From: Thiobacillus sp.
GTDB taxonomy: Bacteria > Pseudomonadota > Gammaproteobacteria > Burkholderiales > Thiobacillaceae
Direction: 5' to 3'
Assembly (NCBI GenBank): GCA_030680405.1
Contig: JAUXVT010000024.1
Location: forward strand, 80,895 to 144,894
Length of the DNA: 64,000 bases
How positions within the stretch are numbered: position 1 is the stretch's first letter; each line of letters begins with the position of its first letter. The notes beneath the pieces were generated by a model. That model was not told the origin of the DNA. It saw nothing but the letters and a program-made list of their open reading frames with translations, and searched no databases. Positions 9,960 through 16,704 of the stretch are shown here, piece by piece. A program made the position numbers and the translations under genes.

Positions 9960-10376
9960 TTACGGGGCGGTCTGGGTGACGAAGGTGATGTGGGTGAGCC
10001 CCACCCGGCGCGCCGCTTCCATCACGTTCACCACCGACTGATGCGCGACCCGCGCATCGGCGTTGATCACCACCACCGGATCGACCTGGTTGCCGGCGGC
10101 TTTTTTCAGCGCGGCGGCCAGCTCATCGACCGAGGCATCGCCGACCGCGGTATTGTCGATCTGGTAGCGGCCATTTTCGGCCACCGCCACCTCGATCTGC
10201 TTGGGCGGGGTCGGCGTCTGCTCGGCGCCGCTGGTGGGCAGGTTGATCTTGAGTTCGGCAAAGCGCGCGTAGGTGGTGGTCACCGCGAGAAAAATCACGA
10301 TGACGAGCAGGATGTCGATGAACGGAATCAGGTTGATTTCCGGATAGTCTTCGCGACGCCCTCTTCTGAAGTTCAT
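9960..10376 (-). CDS. exbD: Biopolymer transport protein ExbD/TolR family
   Basis: 138-aa inner-membrane protein with one membrane helix (about 16-35, LIPFIDILLVIVIFLAVTTT) containing the conserved Asp21 of the proton path, then a periplasmic domain. With ExbB it forms the proton-driven motor that energises TonB or Tol-like processes. The gene starts three bases after exbB. No tonB lies in the cluster; ExbBD pairs next to lpxK are common in betaproteobacteria and their partner is often encoded elsewhere. Confidence 0.93.
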   Translation of the reverse strand: MNFRRGRREDYPEINLIPFIDILLVIVIFLAVTTTYARFAELKINLPTSGAEQTPTPPKQIEVAVAENGRYQIDNTAVGDASVDELAAALKKAAGNQVDPVVVINADARVAHQSVVNVMEAARRVGLTHITFVTQTAP

Positions 10377-10379
10377 GGC

Positions 10380-10985
10380 TTATTTCCGGTCACCGTGGAC
10401 GATTTCTACCAGCTTGATCGCCTGCTGCTCCATGTCCACCACCAGCGATTCCACCTTGTTGCGGAAGTAGCGATAGAAAATCATCGCCGGGATCGCCACG
10501 ATCAGGCCAAACGCTGTGTTATATAGCGCAATCGAAATGCCATGCGCCAGCTGGCCGGGGTTGGTGCCGCCCCCCGTCTGCGCGCCGAAGATTTCGATCA
10601 TGCCGATGACCGTGCCGAAGAGGCCGAGCAGGGGCGCCATGCTAGCGATGGTGCCGAGCGAAGTCAGGAAACGGTCGAGTTCGTGGGTGACGGCGCGGCC
10701 GGCCTCCTCGATCGACTCCTTCATGATCTCGCGCGAGTTGTGGGCATTCTTCAGCGCGGTTGCAAAAATCCGTCCCAGCGGTGAACCGTCGGCCAGTCGC
10801 GTGACGAGGTCCTGGGTGACGCCGCGTTCCTGATAGCTCTTGATCGTTTCCAGCAGCAGACTGGCGGGGGCCACTTCCTGGGTACGCAAGCTGTAGGTGC
10901 GTTCGATGATGATGGCCACGGCGATAACCGACGCCAGAATCAACGGCCAGACCGGCCAACCGGCCGCCTCAATGATAGCAAGCAC
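10380..10985 (-). CDS. exbB: MotA/TolQ/ExbB proton channel family protein
   Basis: 201 aa with three membrane helices: N-terminal about 4-26, and two in the conserved C-terminal part (GTIASMAPLLGLFGTVIGMIE, then ISIALYNTAFGLIVAIPAMI), the MotA/TolQ/ExbB signature. I chose the GTG at 10985 (product starts MLAIIEAAGWPVWPL) because GGAG lies about 9 bases upstream and the homologous N-terminus begins here; the reading frame itself runs on to 11099. First gene of the exbB-exbD-lpxK operon, divergent from xseA across a 339-base gap. Confidence 0.92.
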   Translation of the reverse strand: MLAIIEAAGWPVWPLILASVIAVAIIIERTYSLRTQEVAPASLLLETIKSYQERGVTQDLVTRLADGSPLGRIFATALKNAHNSREIMKESIEEAGRAVTHELDRFLTSLGTIASMAPLLGLFGTVIGMIEIFGAQTGGGTNPGQLAHGISIALYNTAFGLIVAIPAMIFYRYFRNKVESLVVDMEQQAIKLVEIVHGDRK

Positions 10986-11324
10986 TGAATACCACTCCAC
11001 AATGAAAACAACAGGCGAAATGTAGCCCCCGCGTGCGTGTTTCGGCAAGCCCCAATTGTGTGGGCGGCGCTTTAGCCAGCTTCCTCGAGTTCTCCACAAT
11101 TAGTGTGGATAAGTCTGTGAGGAACAGCCTGCCAGACTCCCTAAACACCCGCCCACAAAGGAAAAAACGTTTTGGCACAAAAATGTAGCCAATATTTTTA
11201 TCTATTTAATATCAATGAGTTATAAAAATACAATCATCGTCAATAGGATTAATCAAAAATTTTTGTGAAAGCCTAATGACTGTGCATGAACCGTGCCGGG
11301 TATTAACCCGTTATCCTGCATGCC
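10986..11324. other. Divergent intergenic region exbB / xseA
   Basis: 339 bases without a gene. The half near exbB is GC-rich; 11165-11280 is strongly AT-rich (runs of A and T between 11180 and 11265) and probably holds the promoters of xseA and exbB, though I cannot assign -35/-10 boxes with confidence. A perfect DnaA-box sequence (TGTGGATAA, 11104-11112) is present once. Confidence 0.5.
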
Positions 11325-12680
11325 ATGGATTTTCTGGACGATCTCTCCGACCGCACGCCCGTCCTGCCCGTGCTCACCGTCAGCGAGCTCAACCGCATGG
11401 CGCGCCGCGCGCTGGAATCGCAACTGCCGCTTTTGTGGGTGGAAGGTGAAGTGTCCAACTTCATGCGCGCCGCTTCCGGCCACTGGTATTTTTCCCTCAA
11501 GGACGCCAGCGCGCAGGTGCGCTGCGTGATGTTCCGCGGGCGCAACCAGTTTGCCGACTTCACCCCGGCCAACGGCGACCACGTCGAAATCCGCGCCCTG
11601 CCCTCGCTGTACGAAGCGCGCGGCGAATTCCAGCTGGGCGCCGAAGCCATCCGCCGCGCCGGTACCGGGCGCCTGTACGAAGCCTTCCTCAAGCTGAAGG
11701 CGAAACTAGAAGCCGAGGGGCTGTTCGACCCGCTCAAAAAGCGCGCTCTGCCCCGCTTTCCACGCCGTCTCGGCATCGTTACCTCGCCGCAGGCCGCCGC
11801 CCTGCACGACGTGCTGACCGCGCTGGCGCGCCGCATGCCGGGTTTGCCGGTGATTCTCTACCCGACCCCGGTGCAGGGCGCGGGCGCGGGCGCGCAGATC
11901 GCCGCCGCCATCCGCACGGCCGGCGAGCGCGCCGAGTGCGACGTGTTGCTGGTGTGCCGCGGCGGCGGTTCGCTGGAAGATTTGTGGGCGTTCAACGACG
12001 AAGCGGTGGCGCGCGCGATTGCCGCCAGCCCGGTGCCGGTGGTGAGCGGGGTCGGCCACGAAACCGATTTCACCCTGGCCGACTTTGCCGCCGATCTGCG
12101 CGCGCCCACGCCCACGGCGGCGGCCGAGCTGGCCAGCCCGGTGCGGCGGGAACTGCTGCAGCAACTGGGGCACCTGGCCCGCCAGCTGCAGCATCACTTG
12201 GGCCGCAAACAGCACAGCGAAATGCAGCGGCTGGATTATCTGGCGCGGCGGCTGATTCACCCCACCGAACTGCTGCGCCGCCGGCAGCTTGACCTGACCC
12301 AGCTGGGGCAGCGCCTGCACAACGCCACCCGCACCCGCCTGACGCGGGAGCAATTGCGGATCACACGGTTGAACCAGCGGCTGGTAACCCCGCTGCACGT
12401 CATTCGGCGCGAGCAGCAACGGCTGGGCGCGCTAAGCACGCGCGCGCAACGCGCCGTTCAAAGCGGTTTCGTGCAGCGCCAGCTCAATCTGGCGCGCTTC
12501 TCAAGCAGCCTCGCCCACCTCAACCCAGAAGGCGTGCTGGCGCGCGGCTACAGCATCGTCCAGCAGGAAAACGGCGCCGTCGTGCAGGATGCCGCGACGC
12601 TCAATGCGGGCGAAAAAATCGGCATCCGCTTCCATCGCGGGCAGGCGCGTGCCAGGGTCGAGTCGACGGGCAAGGATTAA
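11325..12680 (+). CDS. xseA: Exodeoxyribonuclease VII large subunit
   Basis: 451 aa, the usual length. The N-terminal OB-fold (VLTVSELNRMARRALES then LWVEGEVSNFMRAASGHWYFSLKD) and catalytic part (VCRGGGSLEDLWAFNDE about 206, SGVGHETDFTLADFAADLRAPTPTAAAE in the 230-255 region) are complete, followed by the long coiled-coil segment and the C-terminal RGYSIV motif. Works with XseB, not in this window, to degrade single-stranded DNA. It converges with miaA; the two stop codons are 22 bases apart. Confidence 0.96.
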   Translation: MDFLDDLSDRTPVLPVLTVSELNRMARRALESQLPLLWVEGEVSNFMRAASGHWYFSLKDASAQVRCVMFRGRNQFADFTPANGDHVEIRALPSLYEARGEFQLGAEAIRRAGTGRLYEAFLKLKAKLEAEGLFDPLKKRALPRFPRRLGIVTSPQAAALHDVLTALARRMPGLPVILYPTPVQGAGAGAQIAAAIRTAGERAECDVLLVCRGGGSLEDLWAFNDEAVARAIAASPVPVVSGVGHETDFTLADFAADLRAPTPTAAAELASPVRRELLQQLGHLARQLQHHLGRKQHSEMQRLDYLARRLIHPTELLRRRQLDLTQLGQRLHNATRTRLTREQLRITRLNQRLVTPLHVIRREQQRLGALSTRAQRAVQSGFVQRQLNLARFSSSLAHLNPEGVLARGYSIVQQENGAVVQDAATLNAGEKIGIRFHRGQARARVESTGKD

Positions 12681-12702
12681 GGCCCTCTCGTTCGTCAACC
12701 CG

Positions 12703-13644
12703 CTAGGCCCGCAAATGACGCTCCACCCGAGCCGTCGCCTGCGCTTCCAGATCGTCCGCCAAGCAATCCAGCACCACCGGATCGGGCCATGAGCGCAGCC
12801 AGGTCAGCTGGCGTTTGGCGAGCTGGCGGGTGGCGGCGATGCCTTGCTCGCGCAGCGCATTGAGATCAATTTTGCCGTCGAGATAGGCCCACACCTGGCG
12901 ATAGCCGACCGTGCGCATGGCGGGCAGGTCGGGGTTGAGCGCATAGGTCTGGCGCAGGGATTTCACTTCATCGATCAGCCCTTCGGCGAGCATGGCGTCG
13001 AAGCGCGCGGCGATGCGCTGATGCAGCACGGCGCGGTCGGACGGGATCAGGGCAAGTTGCAGCACGCGATACGGCAGCACGGCCTGCGCCTTGTCGAGCA
13101 AGGCCGCCATGGGCACCCCGGAGAGCTGAAATATTTCCAGCGCGCGGCCGATGCGCTGGGAATCGTGCGGCGCCAGCCGCGCCGCAGTGACCGGGTCGAC
13201 CTGCGCCAGTTCGGCGTGCAATGCGGGCCAGCTGCGGGCCATCGCCTCCGCCGCCAGCTTTTGCCGCAGCGCCGGATCGGCGCGCGGCAAGTCATCCAGA
13301 CCCTGTAAAAGCGCGCGGAAATACAGCATGGTGCCGCCGACCAGTAGGGGCACCCTGCCGCGCGCGACGATGTCGGCCATCAAGCGCCGCGCATCGTCGC
13401 AAAACGCCGCGGCGGAATAAGCTTCGGTGGGATCGCGGATATCCAGCAAATGATGCGGCGCACGGGCCAGCGTGGCAGTGTCGGGCTTGGCCGTGCCGAT
13501 ATCCATGCCGCGATACACCAGCGCCGAATCGACGCTGATGATTTCGAGCGGAAAGCGTTCGATCAGGCTGACCGCCAGCGCGGTCTTGCCCGAGGCGGTC
13601 GGACCCATCAGGAATATGGCGGGGGGATGGCTGGGGGCAGACAT
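12703..13644 (-). CDS. miaA: tRNA dimethylallyltransferase
   Basis: Isopentenylates A37 of tRNAs reading UNN codons. 313 aa with the P-loop [10 protein letters not shown] at 14-23, [18 protein letters not shown] about 37-54, the [18 protein letters not shown] motif about 103-120 and the C-terminal [15 protein letters not shown] start. In most betaproteobacteria miaA directly follows mutL; here a block of four genes (13.8-16.6 kb) separates them. Confidence 0.96.
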   Translation of the reverse strand: MSAPSHPPAIFLMGPTASGKTALAVSLIERFPLEIISVDSALVYRGMDIGTAKPDTATLARAPHHLLDIRDPTEAYSAAAFCDDARRLMADIVARGRVPLLVGGTMLYFRALLQGLDDLPRADPALRQKLAAEAMARSWPALHAELAQVDPVTAARLAPHDSQRIGRALEIFQLSGVPMAALLDKAQAVLPYRVLQLALIPSDRAVLHQRIAARFDAMLAEGLIDEVKSLRQTYALNPDLPAMRTVGYRQVWAYLDGKIDLNALREQGIAATRQLAKRQLTWLRSWPDPVVLDCLADDLEAQATARVERHLRA

Positions 13645-13806
13645 GGGGGGCGATTATCCCCCAGCTTGGCGGTCGCGGCCGATGACGGCCGGCGGTTCGG
13701 CGCGTCCAGGCCAGGGCGAAGCGTAAGAATCAGGGTCTAGAGTGTAGAGATGGGGGCACCAACGAACTGCCCCTGTTCATTTATCCCTACCGGAGGGTCG
13801 CTGACC

Positions 13807-14829
13807 ATGAACATCGAAGAACTCAAGTCCGTTGCGAACGCCATCGTCGCCAAGCAGAAAGGCGTGCTGGCGGCAGACGAAAGCAACCCCACGATCAAGA
13901 AGCGTTTTGATTCGATCAAGGTGGAGTCCACCGAAGAAAACCGCCGGCGCTACCGCGAAATCCTGTTCACCACCGACGGCATCGAACGCACTATCGGCGG
14001 CGTCATCCTCTTCGACGAAACCCTGCGCCAGAGCACGCGCGACGGCATTCCCTTCGCCAAGCTGCTGTCGAGCCGGGGAATTAGCCCCGGCATCAAGGTC
14101 GACCAGGGCGCCAAGGCGCTGGCGCTGTACCCCGGCGACAAGGTGACCGACGGCCTCGACGACTTGCGCGAACGGCTCGCCGAGTACCGGCAACTGGGCG
14201 CGCAGTTCGCCAAGTGGCGGGCGGTGATCGAGATCGACGAACGCGATCTTCCGTCGGCATTCGGGATACGCGCCAATGCCCACGCGCTGGCGCGTTACGC
14301 CGCGCTGTGCCAGGAGGCCGGCCTGGTGCCGATTGTAGAACCGGAAGTACTGATGGATGGCGGCCACGGCATCGAGCGCTGCGAAGCGGTGACGGCGCAG
14401 GCGCTGGAGGCGGTGTTCGCCGAACTGGATGCCCACCGCGTGCTGTTCGAAGGCATGTTGCTGAAGCCGAACATGGTGATTGCCGGCAAGAAGTGCACGC
14501 GTCAGGCCAGCGTGCAGGAGGTTGCCGAAGCCACGATGCGCTGCCTGACGCGTTACGTGCCGGCGGCGGTCCCGGGGATCGTATTCCTCTCCGGCGGGCA
14601 GAGTGCCGAGGATGCAACCGACCATCTGAACGCCATGAACGCGATGGGCGCACATCCGTGGCAGGTCAGCTTCTCGTATGGGCGGGCGCTGCAGGCGCCG
14701 GTGCTGGCCGCTTGGCAGGGGCAGGAAGGCAACGTCACCGCCGCGCAGAAGGCGCTGTTGACCCGGTGCCATCTGAACGGCCTGGCCCGCGAGGGGAAAT
14801 ATGCCCGAGCCATGGAGGGCGCCACATGA
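13807..14829 (+). CDS. Class I fructose-bisphosphate aldolase
   Basis: Cleaves or forms fructose 1,6-bisphosphate by Schiff-base chemistry. 340 aa, eukaryote-type class I: KGVLAADESNPTIKKRF near 20, the Lys of FAKWRAVIEI about 137, the Schiff-base lysine context LLKPNMVIAGKKC about 221, and FLSGGQSAEDATDHLNAMN about 260. ATG at 13807 with GGAGG ten bases upstream. It is divergent from miaA. With pfp it could serve a reversible glycolysis/gluconeogenesis or the Calvin cycle; no other cycle gene is near. Confidence 0.95.
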   Translation: MNIEELKSVANAIVAKQKGVLAADESNPTIKKRFDSIKVESTEENRRRYREILFTTDGIERTIGGVILFDETLRQSTRDGIPFAKLLSSRGISPGIKVDQGAKALALYPGDKVTDGLDDLRERLAEYRQLGAQFAKWRAVIEIDERDLPSAFGIRANAHALARYAALCQEAGLVPIVEPEVLMDGGHGIERCEAVTAQALEAVFAELDAHRVLFEGMLLKPNMVIAGKKCTRQASVQEVAEATMRCLTRYVPAAVPGIVFLSGGQSAEDATDHLNAMNAMGAHPWQVSFSYGRALQAPVLAAWQGQEGNVTAAQKALLTRCHLNGLAREGKYARAMEGAT

Positions 14830-14974
14830 CCCGCTCGATTGTCTCGCGACCAGGTCTACACGTTTTCGCCGCTGCGCGCTCCACCTTGTCCGGGATCGGG
14901 GCAGGATCGATTTTCCAAACGGCCTGATACTGGAAACGATGAGGGTCGATGATCAGTCATCCAGGATGGGCGCC

Positions 14975-15559
14975 ATGGCCATGCGGAACCGGCTTGGCGG
15001 GGTTGGAATCGGCGGATTCCTGGGCCTGGGGCTGGCCATCGCCCTCGGCCTCCATGCGCCCGCTCAGGCGACAGAACTCGCCGGAAATGTCGAACGGACC
15101 TTGGCGATTGGCGTGCTCGCGCATGACCGGGGACCCTTCAGCGATCATCATGAAGACGGGGTTGATCTCAATCTGGAGGTTCAGTTCGCACCGCTGGACA
15201 TCTGGGGTTCGCCCCGCCCGCACCTGGGCATCACGGCGAATTTCGAGGGGTATACCAGCGTCGCCTATGCCGGCCTGAGCGTTCGTTTCCGCGAGACAGC
15301 ACAATGGTTCGTCGACGGTCTCCTCAGCGCGGCGGTGCATGACGGCCCACTGCACAAGGACCCGGTTCGCTGCGAGCAATTCAGTGATTGCGGCTACGGC
15401 ACCCGCATTCTGCCCCGCTTCGGCCTGGAAGTCGGTTATCGGGTCAGCCCTGCCGCGTCAATTTCCCTGTTCTACGATCACATGTCGCACAAATGGATCG
15501 TGGGTGGGGAAAACGAGGGCCTCGACCATATCGGCCTACGCTTTATGCGGCCTTACTGA
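14975..15559 (+). CDS. PagL-like lipid A 3-O-deacylase (acyloxyacyl hydrolase family)
   Basis: Outer-membrane beta-barrel enzyme that removes the 3-position acyl chain of lipid A. 194 aa with a signal peptide (about 1-32, ending APAQAT) and alternating beta-strand sequence. The C-terminal SLFYDHMSHKWIVGGENEGLDHIGLRF fits the PagL active-site strand, where His, Ser and a following Glu form the triad; the usual HxSN reads HMSH here, so the Asn is replaced. Several starts are open; I chose the ATG at 14975 because AGGA lies 8 bases upstream and it leaves a normal signal peptide. Starts 145 bases after the aldolase gene; co-transcription is possible. Confidence 0.75.
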   Translation: MAMRNRLGGVGIGGFLGLGLAIALGLHAPAQATELAGNVERTLAIGVLAHDRGPFSDHHEDGVDLNLEVQFAPLDIWGSPRPHLGITANFEGYTSVAYAGLSVRFRETAQWFVDGLLSAAVHDGPLHKDPVRCEQFSDCGYGTRILPRFGLEVGYRVSPAASISLFYDHMSHKWIVGGENEGLDHIGLRFMRPY

Positions 15560-15645
15560 CGCCTTTTCCGGCCGGCAAAATCCAGGCATCAGGGACCGGA
15601 TAAAGGAAAGCGCTTGCCGCAGCGTTTCACCCAACTATTCAATGC

Positions 15646-15677
15646 AAAAAAAGCGGCGGGGGGTAACCCCGCCGCTT
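15646..15677 (-). terminator. Rho-independent terminator after the SOR-like gene
   Basis: Eleven-base perfect stem (AAGCGGCGGGG 15651-15661 with CCCCGCCGCTT 15667-15677), five-base loop, followed on the minus strand by seven T. It stands between the convergent PagL-like and SOR-like genes. Confidence 0.9.
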
Positions 15678-15697
15678 CAGCTTCGCCTTAACCGCAA

Positions 15698-16150
15698 TCA
15701 GGCCGTGGCGTACTGCGCCTTGGCTTGACGCGCCGCCGCGATCTCGTCAGAGTCGTAGGCCTTGCCGGACCACAGCATTTCGTAGGCGATTTCCTCGTTG
15801 CCGTTTACGCACAGATCCAGCACTTTCTGGAACAGGGGCTGGAAGGTCTCGGAACGGTGCGATTTTTCGTGGTTCTCGAAGTCGGTCCAGAAGGTCACGA
15901 TCAGCGCCTCCTTGCCCTTCATCGGACTTTCGACTGCCTGGCCGATGGTCGAGCCTTCGTTCGATACCTGACCGGAGTTCAGCGCAACGAAGCCGCCGAC
16001 GAAGCCGGTATCTGAATGATAGGTCTTGACGTTTTCGCACAGGAACGCCACCCGCTCCTGCAAGTCATCCACCGTGTATTCCGGCTTCAGAACCACCCGG
16101 TTGACCGTCACGATTCCATTGGTCGGAAAATTAGCGATCAGTCCACTCAT
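15698..16150 (-). CDS. Single-domain sulfur oxygenase reductase-like protein (dimeric alpha/beta-barrel fold)
   Basis: 150 aa, cytoplasmic, unnamed. The middle reads TFWTDFENHEKSH (residues 86-98). Archaeal sulfur oxygenase reductase (SOR), as I recall the Acidianus sequence, has FW-x-D-aromatic-x-x-H-E-x-x-H at the same place, with iron ligands His86, His90 and Glu114 and the essential Cys31. Here His94, His98 and Glu120 (in EEIAYE, as EPIYE in SOR) and Cys38 fall at matching spacing (Cys to first His 56 against 55), and DTGFVGGF parallels HPGFVGF. Cys114 may match Cys101/Cys104. SOR has two such ferredoxin-like halves in about 310 aa; this protein has one. An antibiotic-biosynthesis-monooxygenase-type protein of the same fold is the alternative. 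AAGGAG lies 7 bases before the ATG. It has its own promoter and terminator. Confidence 0.6.
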   Translation of the reverse strand: MSGLIANFPTNGIVTVNRVVLKPEYTVDDLQERVAFLCENVKTYHSDTGFVGGFVALNSGQVSNEGSTIGQAVESPMKGKEALIVTFWTDFENHEKSHRSETFQPLFQKVLDLCVNGNEEIAYEMLWSGKAYDSDEIAAARQAKAQYATA

Positions 16151-16193
16151 GGTTTATCTCCTTTATTGAAGTGAAGGGTTGAACTGCACCCTA

Positions 16194-16225
16194 AGTCTAT
16201 ATACCCGAGTATATTAGTCAACAAT
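16194..16225 (-). promoter_or_regulatory. Promoter of the SOR-like gene with an IscR type 1-like operator
   Basis: On the minus strand a -35 TTGACT (16221-16216) and a -10 TAGACT (16199-16194) are 16 bases apart. The 25 bases 16201-16225 match the E. coli IscR type 1 consensus as I remember it (half-sites ATASYYGACT and YAGTCRRSTAT) at 23 positions. The operator covers the -35 and the whole spacer, so a bound Rrf2-family regulator would repress. An inner palindrome ATATAC-CCGA-GTATAT (16199-16214) overlaps it. Confidence 0.6.
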
Positions 16226-16279
16226 TTTATTCGAATGTTTAATGGCCAATTTAATAAATTCTATTGATCGCCGCCATGG

Positions 16280-16642
16280 TCAGACGTAGCGCTTTTGCTC
16301 GCTGCGTTTGCCCGGCCGCTTCTTCATGATGACCACGCCCTTGGCCGCATCCAGATCGGCAATCGGGATGTTCTCGTAGATGGGGTTCAGCGGCTTCAGC
16401 ATCCAGCCGTCGTCATGCTGCACGATCTGCCGAAAAATGTATTCGTCGTTGACGTAGGCCACAACGTAGGAACCATCCTTGACCAGGCCGGACGGCTCGA
16501 CGACGATGATTTCGCCCTCCTCGAACTCCGGCATCATGGAGTCGCCCAGCACCATCAACGCATAGGGTTCGGCGCTGGAGCAGTTGCTGGCCTCGTTGAT
16601 GTCCTGGATCGGGATGGTTTTGTGTTCGGTGCGTTCGTTCAT
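16280..16642 (-). CDS. HTH-less S24 (LexA-like) domain protein
   Basis: 120 aa consisting only of the S24 signal-peptidase-like domain of LexA/phage repressors: GDSMMPEFEEGEIIVVEP at residues 33-50 has the nucleophile serine (Ser35). The partner lysine, normally in a V-K-R-L context, is replaced: the strand reads EYIFRQIV (67-74) with Phe70 at that position. There is no helix-turn-helix domain. It cannot therefore act as a classical self-cleaving repressor. It lies 62 bases downstream of mutL on the same strand, between mutL and the SOR-like gene. Role unknown; a dimerising regulatory partner or a small-ligand sensor is possible. Confidence 0.75.
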   Translation of the reverse strand: MNERTEHKTIPIQDINEASNCSSAEPYALMVLGDSMMPEFEEGEIIVVEPSGLVKDGSYVVAYVNDEYIFRQIVQHDDGWMLKPLNPIYENIPIADLDAAKGVVIMKKRPGKRSEQKRYV

Positions 16643-16704
16643 GATGGTCTCGCTTAACCTGATTAATTAGCCAAAGCTTATATATAAAAGCGCCGGTCGC
16701 AAAA

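Noticed and set aside
11104..11112. Perfect DnaA box (TGTGGATAA) near exbB
   Set aside because: A single 9-mer with no cluster of boxes, no AT-rich unwinding element in the expected arrangement and no dnaA gene near; not a replication origin.
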